DNA of 64,000 nt from Actinorhabdospora filicis (GTDB lineage: Bacteria > Actinomycetota > Actinomycetes > Mycobacteriales > Micromonosporaceae): NCBI RefSeq assembly GCF_030269765.1, contig NZ_BSTX01000002.1, positions 62,001 to 126,000 of the forward strand, read 5' to 3'. Position numbers and translations under genes: made by a program. Shown one piece after another: positions 52,114 through 60,545 of the stretch (positions within the stretch are counted from its first letter, which is position 1; the number at the start of each line of letters is the position of its first letter). The notes below the pieces were generated by a model. It saw nothing but the letters and a program-made list of their open reading frames with translations. It searched no databases and was not told the DNA's origin.

Positions 52114-52680
52114 TCAGTCGAGGTAGTCGGCCTCCAGGTTCTCCCGCACCCATGCCCAGTAGCCCGACTCCGCCCACGGGTGCCCCTCCAGGGCCGCCAG
52201 GATCTCCCCGGCCACCGCGGCGGCGTCCTCGCCCTCCAGACGCTCGGACAGCGTGGCCATGAGCGCCACGCTTCCGGCGGCCTCGGCGAGAGAGTCGAAG
52301 GCGACGCCCTGGTGGCCCTCGCCGTGGTCCCAGCCGCTCATCATGTAGATCTCCACCAGGCCGGTCTCGCCGTCGACCATCAGGTTGTAGTCGCCGGCGT
52401 ACTCGCCCAGCCCGTAGGCGAACTTCGCCGGCGGGGTCTCGTCATCGGGCTCGCGGCGCCCGAAGATCTCGTCCGGGTCCTCCTCCCACAGGCCCTTCTC
52501 GGCCAGCCGCACCGAGTCGAACCAGGTCTCGTCGACGAGCGGGAAACCGACCTCGGTGAGGAAACGGCGGCTCTCGGCGTGCTTGAGGCCCTCCGGCAGG
52601 GCCTTGGGACGCCAGACCTGGGTCACCTGTGCGTCCAGCCATTCGCGGGTGGGATTCACGGCGTTACTGAAATCGATCAT
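52114..52680 (-). CDS. SUKH-4-like immunity protein
   Basis: Acidic protein of 188 residues. RRFLTEVGFPLVDETWFDSV, the central VDGETGLVEIYMM strand pair and VAFDSLAEAAGSVALMATL follow the SUKH-4 layout. SUKH proteins neutralise polymorphic toxins, often from type VII or other secretion systems. No toxin gene is adjacent, so this is either an orphan immunity gene against foreign toxins or a housekeeping relative. ATG 52680 is chosen; TTGACA lies 19-24 bases upstream but no good -10 is visible. Confidence 0.72.
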   Translation of the reverse strand: MIDFSNAVNPTREWLDAQVTQVWRPKALPEGLKHAESRRFLTEVGFPLVDETWFDSVRLAEKGLWEEDPDEIFGRREPDDETPPAKFAYGLGEYAGDYNLMVDGETGLVEIYMMSGWDHGEGHQGVAFDSLAEAAGSVALMATLSERLEGEDAAAVAGEILAALEGHPWAESGYWAWVRENLEADYLD

Positions 52681-52761
52681 GGTCACAGTCAACTAGACGA
52701 TGTCAAGCCGGATGCGGGCCGGTCGCGCCCTCGGGCGTGCGCGAGGGCGCGACCCGGAGTC

Positions 52762-53973
52762 CTAGGTGGTCCAGGTGACCGGCAGCTCGTGCACGCCGTA
52801 GATGTTCATGTCGCTGCGGACCCGGATCTCTTCGGCGGGGACGGCCAGGGCCAGCGTCGGGAACCGCCGCAGCAGTCCCTCGAACCCGGCGCGCCTCTCG
52901 ATGCGGGCCAGCTGCTGCCCCAGGCACTGGTGGACGCCGTGCCCGAAGCCGGTGTGCCCGCGCGCGTTGCGGCGGATGTCGAGGGCGTCGGGGTCGTCGA
53001 AGCGGCGCGGGTCGCGGTTGGCGGCCAGCAGCGACACGATCACGGTGGAGCCCGCGGGGATCTGCTCGCCGCCCAGTTCGAGGTCCTCGGCGGCGTAGCG
53101 GTAGAAGATGTCGGCGACCGAGAGGTAGCGCATCAGCTCCTCCACGGCACCTGCGGTCAGGTCGGGGTTCTCCCGCAGCTCGGCGAGCTGCGCGGGGTGC
53201 TCCAGGAGCGCGAAGGTACCCAGGCCGATCATGTTGGCGGTGGTCTCGTGCCCGGCGAGCAGGAGCAGGAAGGCGATGCCGACCAGTTCCTCGATGCTCA
53301 GGTCCTCGTCGCGGGCCAGGTCGGAGAGGATGTCCTCGCCGGGCTTCGCGCGCTTGCCGACGACGAGTTCGGCGAGGTAGCCGGTGATGGCGGTGTAGGC
53401 GGCCATCTTGTCCTCCAGGCCGATCTCGCGCAGCATGAACTTCGCGGAGTTGGCCTGGAAGGTCTCGCGGTCGTCGTAGGGGACGCCGAGGAGTTCGCAG
53501 ATCACCAGGGACGGGACCGGCAGCGCGAACTCGGCGACCAGGTCGACCGGTGGGGTCAGCCGCGCCATGGCGTCCAGCTGCCGCTCGGTGATCTCGGCGA
53601 TGTGCTCCTCCAGCTCCTTCATGCGCCGGACGGTGAAGGCGCCGGTGAGCTTGCGGCGCAGCCGGGTGTGGTCGGGCGGGTCCATGGCGATGAACAGGCC
53701 CGGCACCTGCGGTGAGGGCTCGGTCGGGGTGGGCATGCCGGGGATTTCGTTGGGCACGTGCAGGACGCCGAGGTCCTGGCGGCTGCTGAAGCGGTTGTCG
53801 GCCATGAGCTGCCGGACCTCTTCGTATCCGGTGACCAGCCAGCCCGCGTGCCCGTCGTGGAAGACCATGGGACACACCGGCCGGTTCTGGCGGGCCCGGG
53901 TGATCTCGGTGGGCGGGTCGAAGGGACCGGCGTCGCGCTTCAGTGGGAGACCGTGCAGGACCATGTCGCTCAT
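52762..53973 (-). CDS. Cytochrome P450
   Basis: P450 of 403 residues (class I bacterial, CYP105/107-like): I-helix AGHETT (240-245), ExxR (Glu279-Arg282) and heme loop FGHGVHQC with Cys350 as thiolate ligand. The acid-alcohol pair is replaced by Glu-Thr (HETT), common in these families. It needs a ferredoxin and reductase, neither of which is next to it. GAAAGGA precedes the ATG. Upstream direct repeats suggest dedicated control. Confidence 0.93.
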   Translation of the reverse strand: MSDMVLHGLPLKRDAGPFDPPTEITRARQNRPVCPMVFHDGHAGWLVTGYEEVRQLMADNRFSSRQDLGVLHVPNEIPGMPTPTEPSPQVPGLFIAMDPPDHTRLRRKLTGAFTVRRMKELEEHIAEITERQLDAMARLTPPVDLVAEFALPVPSLVICELLGVPYDDRETFQANSAKFMLREIGLEDKMAAYTAITGYLAELVVGKRAKPGEDILSDLARDEDLSIEELVGIAFLLLLAGHETTANMIGLGTFALLEHPAQLAELRENPDLTAGAVEELMRYLSVADIFYRYAAEDLELGGEQIPAGSTVIVSLLAANRDPRRFDDPDALDIRRNARGHTGFGHGVHQCLGQQLARIERRAGFEGLLRRFPTLALAVPAEEIRVRSDMNIYGVHELPVTWTT

Positions 53974-54023
53974 CGCGAGTTCCTTTCATGGCGCGGTTGA
54001 CGGCCCAAGGCTCGCCGGATGAA

Positions 54024-54051
54024 CTGTCACGAGCCTGACATGGCTCTGACA
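54024..54051. repeat. Three direct repeats with exact 11-bp period upstream of P450
   Basis: CTGTCA (54024-54029), CTGACA (54035-54040) and CTGACA (54046-54051) recur every 11 bases, about one helical turn. This is the geometry of SARP/AfsR binding sites. They lie 51-78 bases before the P450 start and 90-117 before the divergent HTH gene. Confidence 0.55.
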
Positions 54052-54140
54052 TCGGCCCCAATTCGGTGATTGGGCGCCTTTCGGAGAGATCACGGGAGGG
54101 CGATACTCGAAGATCCCCGAGCAGAATCGTGGAGGCGACC

Positions 54141-55055
54141 GTGTCCGCGATCCCCGAGACCGATCTCCAGCGGGCCCTGCGGCACGGCCCGTTCCCGGCG
54201 GCGCTGCACCTGGCCATCGAGGCGCGCGACATGAGCCTGGAGGCCTTACAGGCGCGCCTGTTCGAGCGCGGCGTCGCGGTCAGCCTGAGCACCCTGAGCT
54301 ACTGGCGGCGGGGCCGCAGCCGTCCCGAGCGTGACACGTCGCTGAAGGCGGTGACGGCGCTGGAGGAGATCCTGGGCCTGCCGCGCGATTCGCTGGCGGG
54401 GCTGCTGGGGCCGCGCCGGGCGCGGGGGCGGTGGCTGGACCGTCCGGCGGGGGCGGTGCCGCTGGCCAAGCTGTGGCGGGATCCGCAGACGCTGGCCGAG
54501 ATCTACTGCGGGCTGCCCGATGACCGGCTGGAGCGGGTCAGCATCGAAGACGAGTACACGGTGGACGCCGACGGCCGCGCCGAGACCCTGTCGTGCCGGT
54601 TGTGCGTTCGGGCCGAGGACGACCGGGTCGCGCGCTGCCTCATCGCCTACTGGGCCGAGGACCGGGAGGGGATGGCGCCGGAGGTGACCGGGACGCGTCA
54701 CTGCCGCCCGGGGCGGGTCCGCGACGCCGAGGGCTTCACGGTGGTCGAGCTCGTCCTCGACCGGGTACTGGCGCGTGGCGAGACGGCCGTGATCGGCTAC
54801 TCCCTGCGACTGCCCGCGCAGAAGGACCCGGTCGACGACTTCTCCCGGCGGTTCGTGCGTCCGGTGCGCGAGTACGCGCTGACCGTGGTCTTCGATCAGG
54901 CGCGGCTGCCCTCGCGGTGCGTGGGCTATCAGCGCCTGTCGGTCGACGGGCCGGACCGGTGGGCCGAGGAGCTGTGGCCGAGCCGGTCCGGCGCCGCGCA
55001 ACTGGTCTTCCTGGACACCGCGCCGAGTCTGGTGGGCATCCGCTGGGACTGGTGA
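54141..55055 (+). CDS. Helix-turn-helix protein with C-terminal sensor-like region
   Basis: Protein of 304 residues. Residues 10-95 form an atypical HTH (SLEALQARLFERGVAVSLSTLSYWRRGRSRPE) as in actinobacterial XRE-like proteins. The C-terminal 180 residues, beta-rich with two Cys in LSCRLCVR, resemble no domain I can name. GTG start has GGAGG 5 bases upstream. Divergent from the P450 gene, so it may sense the P450's substrate. Confidence 0.75.
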   Translation: MSAIPETDLQRALRHGPFPAALHLAIEARDMSLEALQARLFERGVAVSLSTLSYWRRGRSRPERDTSLKAVTALEEILGLPRDSLAGLLGPRRARGRWLDRPAGAVPLAKLWRDPQTLAEIYCGLPDDRLERVSIEDEYTVDADGRAETLSCRLCVRAEDDRVARCLIAYWAEDREGMAPEVTGTRHCRPGRVRDAEGFTVVELVLDRVLARGETAVIGYSLRLPAQKDPVDDFSRRFVRPVREYALTVVFDQARLPSRCVGYQRLSVDGPDRWAEELWPSRSGAAQLVFLDTAPSLVGIRWDW

Positions 55056-55056
55056 T

Positions 55057-56238
55057 TTACGGGGTGAGCGTCCAGGCGTCCAGCCGCCCGGTGTCGAAGG
55101 AGTAGACGTCGCGGATCCGCAGCCGCCAGGTGCCGTTGGCGGTCTCGGCGGACAGGTTGACGGTGTAGGTGGTGTCCACGTTGGCCGCGCCGTCGCCGGG
55201 CGAGGAGCCCTTGAGCGGGTAGGCGGTGCCGTCGGGGGCGAGGAGGTCGATGACGAGGTCTCCGCGCCAGGTGTGGACGATGTGGACCTCGACCTTGGCG
55301 GTGGCGGTGGCCGATCCGGCGCAGCCGGAGACGGTCAGCTCGCCGTTGACGGCCTCGCCCTTGTCGGGGATGGCCACGTCGGTGCCGGAGGTGACCGGTG
55401 AGCAGGTGGGTGTGGGCGTCTGGCCGACCTCGTTGATCGCCCAGTCGCCCATGGGCCCGGCGAGTTTGCCGAAGCCGCCGTAGGAGTTGCAGCCGGTGCG
55501 CACGAAGGAGGCGACGCCGACGATGACGCCGTTGACCAGCAGTCCGCCGCCGCTGTCGCCCTGGCAGATGCCGTCGTGGCCGTCGGAGTAGCCGGTGCAC
55601 AGGTGGTACCGCTCGTCGAAGGACGGCAGGAAGCCGCGGCAGCCGGAGGGGTCGACGATGGGGAAGTCGGCCTGTTTGAGTTCGCTGGAGTAGTTCTCGT
55701 CGAGGGCGACGCGTCCGTATCCGGCGAAGTGGGTCGTGGTGCCGACGGTGACCAGGCCGGTGTCGGCCGATCCGGCGATGCGCGGGTACCGGTATCCGGC
55801 GGGGACGGGGATGTCGCGGTCGACGGTGACCACGGCGACGTCCCAGCCGTTCTGGAAGCTGGTGTAGTTGGGGTGCTTCTTGTACTCCACGACCTCCAGC
55901 CAGGTGCCGCCGGTGGCGTCGCCGAAGTTGTCGAGGCCGTACAGGAAGCGCTTCTTGCCCTCGGCGTCGGCGCAGTGCGCGGCGATGACGATCTTGCGGG
56001 GGGCGGCGACGCTGCCGGTGCAGGAGGCGCCCTGGGGGCGGGGTCCGCCCTCGCGGGTGCCGACGATGACGTAGGGGTGGGCGGCGACGGTGGCGGGTTT
56101 GCCGCCGATGATGCCGGGGGACTGGGCCGGGCTGGTGTACTGCGATTCGGGGGTGACCGCGGTGCCGTCGGCCAGCGCGGTCCCGGCGGGGACGAGCGCG
56201 GCCAGCAGTGCACCGGCGGCGACGAGTGCGCGTCTCAT
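55057..56238 (-). CDS. Secreted trypsin-like protease (S1) with P/Homo-B domain
   Basis: Protein of 393 residues: signal peptide (cut near ALA-DG, residue 23), short pro-region ending before IIGG (43-46), S1 domain with His88 (IAAHC), Asp133 (GWDVAVV) and Ser229 (GDSGGG), then a C-terminal P (proprotein-convertase) domain from about 285 (GDLVIDLLAPDGTAYPL, GTWRLRIRDV). Streptomycete-type secreted endopeptidase. Stops one base from the convergent HTH gene. Confidence 0.92.
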   Translation of the reverse strand: MRRALVAAGALLAALVPAGTALADGTAVTPESQYTSPAQSPGIIGGKPATVAAHPYVIVGTREGGPRPQGASCTGSVAAPRKIVIAAHCADAEGKKRFLYGLDNFGDATGGTWLEVVEYKKHPNYTSFQNGWDVAVVTVDRDIPVPAGYRYPRIAGSADTGLVTVGTTTHFAGYGRVALDENYSSELKQADFPIVDPSGCRGFLPSFDERYHLCTGYSDGHDGICQGDSGGGLLVNGVIVGVASFVRTGCNSYGGFGKLAGPMGDWAINEVGQTPTPTCSPVTSGTDVAIPDKGEAVNGELTVSGCAGSATATAKVEVHIVHTWRGDLVIDLLAPDGTAYPLKGSSPGDGAANVDTTYTVNLSAETANGTWRLRIRDVYSFDTGRLDAWTLTP

Positions 56239-56261
56239 GTGGACGGTCCTTTGTGCTGGGT

Positions 56262-56290
56262 CCGGGGGCGGGAGGGGAGCCCGCCCCCGG
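56262..56290 (-). terminator. Terminator after the second subtilase
   Basis: A perfect 11-bp stem (CCGGGGGCGGG and its complement) with a 7-base loop, 10 bases past the stop and before the S1 protease start. Confidence 0.75.
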
Positions 56291-56299
56291 TGGGGGTGG

Positions 56300-58570
56300 T
56301 CAGGACAGGACGACGTCGTCGATGGCGGCCGAGGACTGCCCGGTGGTGGTGTGGCGGACGGTGATGGTGTAGCTGTGCCCGGTGGTGACCGTGCCCTGCG
56401 CCGGCCACCAGAAGGTGCCGTTGAAGCAGTAGCCGGTGGCCAGGGTCTGCTTCTGGCCGGTGGCGGTGTCGGTCAGTTCCACGACGGTCTGGTCGTTGAA
56501 CGTGGCGCAGTTGCTCTGGCGGTAGTAGAGCGACAGGGTGCTCTTGCCGGTGGGGACGGTGAAGGTCTGCGAGATCGACGAGGTCCCGCTCGCGCCGCCG
56601 AGTTTGGCCGCGTAGGAGCCGGTGCGGCCGGGGCCGGTGACGCCGGTGGTGCCGGTGGGCGTCCAGCCGGTGAGCGTGCCGGTCTCGAAGCCGCCGTTCT
56701 GGATGCCGTTGCCGGGCTGGACTCGGGTGACGGTCAGGGTGAAGGTCGCGTCGTGGGTGGCGGAGTCGGCCGATCCGGTGACCTTCACCGAGTAGGTGCC
56801 CGCGGCAGTGCTGGACGCGGTGGCCACCGTCAGCCGGGACGTGCCGCCGGCGGTGACCGAGGACGGGTCGAAGGTCGCGGTGACCCCTGTGGGCAGGCCA
56901 CTGGCGGTCAGCCGCACGGTCTCGGCGGTGCCGGTCACGACCGTGGTCGACACGGTGGAGGTCGTCGACTGTCCCGCCTGGACGGTGCCGGAGGTGGGCG
57001 ACAGCGAGAGTGAGAAGTCGTTGCCGCCGCCGGGTCCGCCGGTGACGACCAGGCTCAAGGGCGCGTCGTGGGTGGCCGAGGCCGCCCGTCCGGTCACCGT
57101 GAGCGGATAGGTGCCCGGCTGCGCGCCCGCCGACGCCGCCAGGCTCAGTTTCGCCGACTCACCGGCGGTCACCGACTCCGGCTGGAACGTGGCGGTGACG
57201 CCTGAGGGCAGTCCGCTCGCCGAGAGCGCGACCGATTCGGCCGTGCCGCTGACCAGGGTGGTGGCCACCGAGGCCGAGACGGCCGATCCGGGCGCGACGC
57301 TGACCTGGGACGGGGAGACGCCGATGGAGAAGTCGTTGCCGGGCGGCGGGCCGGAGTCGCCGCGCGAGTAGAGCAGTTTGTTGGGTGAGCCGGAGCCGAT
57401 GTTGCCCTGGAGGACGTCGGGGGTGGAGCCGGTGACGATGAAGTCCTGTACCTGTGCCGGGGTGGCCGAGGGGTGGCCCTGGAGGTAGAGCGCGACCGCG
57501 CCGGCCACATGGGGGGACGCCATGGACGTGCCGGTCATGTTGGAGTAGGCGGTGTTGGAGCTGTAGTAGGCGGAGTAGATGTTCTCGCCGGGTGCCCACA
57601 GGTCCAGGCAGCTGCCGTAGTTGGAGGTGCCGCTCTTGTTATCGGTCTTGTTGGAGTTGCCGACGTTGATGATGGGCGCGTAGACGCCGCCGGGTCCGAA
57701 GGAGCAGCCGTCGCCGCCGTTGTTCCCGGCCGCGGCGACCATCGGGATCCCGGCGTCGTTGACGGCCTTGAGGGCCGCGTCGCCGATGTGGGCGTCGTCG
57801 AAGCCCCAGCTCATGTTCACCACGGCGGGCTTGACGGCGTTCTTGGCGATCCAGTTGAGCGCGTCGATGCCGGCGGAGTCGGGTCCGGTGTTGCCGCAGT
57901 TCTGGCCGAGCATCCGCACCGAGAACAGGTTGGCCTTCTTGGCCAGCCCGACGGTCTTGCCGGCGATGGTGCCCGAGACGTGTGTGCCGTGCCCGAAGCA
58001 GTCCTCGCCGTTGCGGCCGTCGTTGATGAAGTCGGCGCCGAGCTTGGCGCGTCCCTCGAACTCCTGGTGGGTGTACTTGATGCCGGTGTCGGTGACGTAG
58101 ACGTTCACCCCGGCGGAGGTGTTGTTGTAGATGTACTTGCTGTCGAGGGGCAGCTTGCGCTGGTCCACGCGGTCCAGGCCGTAGCTGGGGGGATTGGCCT
58201 GCTCGTCGAAGGCGACGGCCGTGCCCGACTGCCGCACCTGCCGCACCGACGGGTCGGCGGCCAGCCGCCGTGCCTGTGTCTCGTCCATGCCGGTGACGGA
58301 GAAGCCGTGGACGGCGGTGTCCCACACCGACCGCAGGCTCCCGCCGTAGCGGTCCACAAGGGACGCCGAGGCCGCGGCGATCGCGGTTGACGAGAGGGAC
58401 GCGCGCGACTCGTCGAAGAAGACGACGTAGTGGCCCGCGATGGGCCGTGAGGCCGCGTGGATCACGTCGCCCTCGGGAGCCGCCGCGCCCGCGGTTCCCG
58501 AGGCCGTGATCGCGGTGACCGCGGCGAGCAGCCCGGTGAGCAGCCCGCGTCTGAGTAAGGATGAACGCAC
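56300..58570 (-). CDS. Secreted proteinase K-like subtilase (S8) with repeat and jelly-roll domains
   Basis: Protein of 756 residues: signal peptide (1-30), Inhibitor_I9 propeptide (about 45-122), catalytic domain with Asp161 (VTDTGI), His194 (GHGTHVSG) and Ser349 (GTSMASPH). Two tandem copies of an about 95-residue Ig-like repeat follow (both begin NDFS and end in LVVT/LTVT after ASATHD), then a C-terminal carbohydrate-binding-type jelly roll (NGGFETGTLTGWTPTG). GTG start with AGGAGG 6 bases upstream. Adjacent to the S1 protease in the same direction. Confidence 0.93.
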   Translation of the reverse strand: MRSSLLRRGLLTGLLAAVTAITASGTAGAAAPEGDVIHAASRPIAGHYVVFFDESRASLSSTAIAAASASLVDRYGGSLRSVWDTAVHGFSVTGMDETQARRLAADPSVRQVRQSGTAVAFDEQANPPSYGLDRVDQRKLPLDSKYIYNNTSAGVNVYVTDTGIKYTHQEFEGRAKLGADFINDGRNGEDCFGHGTHVSGTIAGKTVGLAKKANLFSVRMLGQNCGNTGPDSAGIDALNWIAKNAVKPAVVNMSWGFDDAHIGDAALKAVNDAGIPMVAAAGNNGGDGCSFGPGGVYAPIINVGNSNKTDNKSGTSNYGSCLDLWAPGENIYSAYYSSNTAYSNMTGTSMASPHVAGAVALYLQGHPSATPAQVQDFIVTGSTPDVLQGNIGSGSPNKLLYSRGDSGPPPGNDFSIGVSPSQVSVAPGSAVSASVATTLVSGTAESVALSASGLPSGVTATFQPESVTAGESAKLSLAASAGAQPGTYPLTVTGRAASATHDAPLSLVVTGGPGGGNDFSLSLSPTSGTVQAGQSTTSTVSTTVVTGTAETVRLTASGLPTGVTATFDPSSVTAGGTSRLTVATASSTAAGTYSVKVTGSADSATHDATFTLTVTRVQPGNGIQNGGFETGTLTGWTPTGTTGVTGPGRTGSYAAKLGGASGTSSISQTFTVPTGKSTLSLYYRQSNCATFNDQTVVELTDTATGQKQTLATGYCFNGTFWWPAQGTVTTGHSYTITVRHTTTGQSSAAIDDVVLS

Positions 58571-58906
58571 CTGGTCCTCCTGAAAAAAGGGGGGTCTTGA
58601 GGGGTGCGGCCACGATAGGAGCGCTCCCGCGCGGCGAGGAAGGTGCTTTCAAGCGGGGGAGCGCGGGGGTGTGGCAAAACTGTGTAAAGGAGTGAAGGCC
58701 CGGCGGTCACCGGCCCCGGGCCGCGGCCCGGCGATGACGTGCGCCAGAACCGCGCGTTCGGCCGCGTTGAGGCGGCGCGGCGGGTCATCCGCGAGTGTCA
58801 TGTACTCAGGGTAATCATGCGATCGCTTAGAGTGACGACACAGTGGACATCGCCGCCCCCCGGGTATGTCCATCCGAACCCGCCGCTCACCCGAAGGGGC
58901 CCCCGC
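58571..58906. other. 336-bp intergenic region with a possible gene remnant
   Basis: Contains the subtilase ribosome site, a dyad (GCGCTCCC at 58621-58628 with GGGAGCGC at 58657-58664), and on the minus strand a 50-codon frame (58801 to 58649) starting MTLADDPPRRLNAAERAVLAH that looks like the N-terminus of a longer protein. On the plus strand TTAGAGT near 58827 and the palindrome GCGATCGC (58819-58826) may belong to the methyltransferase promoter. Confidence 0.4.
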
Positions 58907-59923
58907 ATGTCCAGCGCCACCGCGTCCGCGCTCCCGCTCATGGCCCTCGCCACCGGCTTCTGGTCCTTCAAGACCCTCGCCGCCGCCCATGAGCTCGATC
59001 TCTTCACCCGCTTCACCGACGGCGGCTGCACCGCCGGTGAGCTCGCCGCCGGGCTGGGCATCGCCGAGCGGCCCGCCGAGATGCTGCTCACCGGCTGCGC
59101 CTCGCTCGGGCTGCTGGAACTCCACGACGGCCGCTATGTGAACTCCCCGCTGGCCGCCGAGTACCTGGTGCGGGGTCGCCCGTACTACTTCGGCGGCGTC
59201 GTGGAGATGTTCGACCGCCGCCTCTATCCGGCCTGGGGTGAGCTGACGCGCGCCATCCGCACCAACGCGCCGACGAGCTGGGAGCCGTCCCGGCAGCGGC
59301 ATCTCTTCGACGGCCTCGATCCGCTGATGCTGGAGACGTTCTGGGCGGGCATGCACTCGCTGTCGTCCGTCACCGCCCGGACCCTGGCCGACGTGCTCGC
59401 GGCCGACCCGCCCGTCCGGCTGCTCGACGTCGGCGGCGGCTCGGGCGCCTACGCGATCGAGCTGTGCCGCCGCTTCCCGGAGCTGCGGGCCACGGTCTAC
59501 GACCTGCCCGAGGTGTGCGCCATCGCCGCGGAGAACGCCGCCGGGATCGACCGGATCACCACCGTGCCCGGCGACTTCCTCGCGCCGCGGCCGCCGCTGC
59601 CCGGCGGGCACGACACCGTCCTGCTGTCGATGATCCTGCACGACTGGGACGAGCCGACCTGCCGCCGGATCCTGCGCGCCTGCCACGACGCGCTCGCCTC
59701 CGGCGGGCGGCTGCTGATCTGCGAGCTGCTCGTCGACGACGACAAGACCGGCCCGGCCCCGGCGGCGCTGATGAGCCTGAACATGCTGGTGGAGACCGGC
59801 GGCCGCAACTACACCGCCGCCGAGTACATCGCGTGGCTGATCGCGACCGGCTTCACCGGCGCCCACGTCGTGCCGCTGGACGCCCCTGGTGCCAACGGGG
59901 TGATCGTGGCGCGCAAGGCCTGA
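58907..59923 (+). CDS. O-methyltransferase (acetylserotonin/hydroxyneurosporene type)
   Basis: Protein of 338 residues with an N-terminal dimerisation winged helix (about 8-90, TRFTDGGCTAGELAAGLGI) and a C-terminal SAM domain: LLDVGGGSGAYAIELCRRFP, the acidic loop in ATVYDLPEV, and the catalytic His in MILHDWDEP. Family members methylate phenolic hydroxyls of natural products. ATG 58907 is preceded by GAAGGGG at 9 bases. It is monocistronic as far as visible and ends 50 bp before a TetR gene. Confidence 0.88.
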   Translation: MSSATASALPLMALATGFWSFKTLAAAHELDLFTRFTDGGCTAGELAAGLGIAERPAEMLLTGCASLGLLELHDGRYVNSPLAAEYLVRGRPYYFGGVVEMFDRRLYPAWGELTRAIRTNAPTSWEPSRQRHLFDGLDPLMLETFWAGMHSLSSVTARTLADVLAADPPVRLLDVGGGSGAYAIELCRRFPELRATVYDLPEVCAIAAENAAGIDRITTVPGDFLAPRPPLPGGHDTVLLSMILHDWDEPTCRRILRACHDALASGGRLLICELLVDDDKTGPAPAALMSLNMLVETGGRNYTAAEYIAWLIATGFTGAHVVPLDAPGANGVIVARKA

Positions 59924-59933
59924 ATGCCGTGCC

Positions 59934-59972
59934 GGTCTACACCGTATACCGCTCTGGTGTACGGTGTAGACC
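59934..59972. promoter_or_regulatory. 39-bp dyad, TetR operator
   Basis: GGTCTACACCGTATACC (59934-59950) and GGTGTACGGTGTAGACC (59956-59972) are 17-base arms matching at 16 positions around a 5-base spacer. The dyad ends on the base before the TetR ATG, so the operator occupies the promoter and the mRNA is probably leaderless. Confidence 0.85.
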
Positions 59973-60545
59973 ATGACCACCCCCACCGCCGCCCGCATCA
60001 CCGCGGCGGCGCTCGCGATCCTCACCGACGAGGGCTCCGACGCGGTCTCCATGCGCCGGGTCGCCACCGCCGCCGGGATCACCCCCATGGCGATCTACAA
60101 GCACTTCCCGGACCGCCTGGCGCTGCTGCGCACCGTCGCCGACAGCGCCTTCGCCGAGATCGGCGCGACCTGGGGGCGGCGCGGCGAGGACTTCCCCGGC
60201 CGCTTCGAGGGGCTCCTGGACGACTTCCTCGACTTCGCCCTCGGCAGCCCGCACCTCTACACCTTCCTCATCACCGACCGCCGCGAACCGGTCCGCCGCT
60301 TCCCCGAGGACTTCGCCGAACGGCGCTCACCGCTCTACCGGCACGTCCTCGACCTGGCCGAGGAGGCGATGGACGCCGGATTCCTGCGCCGCGACGACCC
60401 CCTGGAGGTCTCACTGGCCTTCACCTCGGCCTCGCAGGGCCTCGTCCAGCTCTACCTCGGCGGCCGCATCGGCCTGTCCGAGCCCGACTTCCGCGGCCTG
60501 TGCCGCCGAACCACCTGGAGGATCCTTCATGGCCTGGAAGCCTGA
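59973..60545 (+). CDS. TetR-family regulator
   Basis: Regulator of 190 residues: HTH at about 8-55 (RITAAALAILTDEGSDAVSMRRVATAAGITPMAIYKHFPDR) and a helical ligand domain. Autorepression through the adjoining dyad is nearly certain from the position. Its 3' end overlaps the next gene by 17 bp, so the Lnt-like protein is co-regulated. Confidence 0.9.
   Translation: MTTPTAARITAAALAILTDEGSDAVSMRRVATAAGITPMAIYKHFPDRLALLRTVADSAFAEIGATWGRRGEDFPGRFEGLLDDFLDFALGSPHLYTFLITDRREPVRRFPEDFAERRSPLYRHVLDLAEEAMDAGFLRRDDPLEVSLAFTSASQGLVQLYLGGRIGLSEPDFRGLCRRTTWRILHGLEA

Noticed and set aside
58649..60088. 479-codon minus-strand frame opposite the O-methyltransferase
   Set aside because: The methyltransferase on the plus strand has complete SAM and catalytic motifs; only the last 50 codons of the minus frame look like protein, and these are reported separately.
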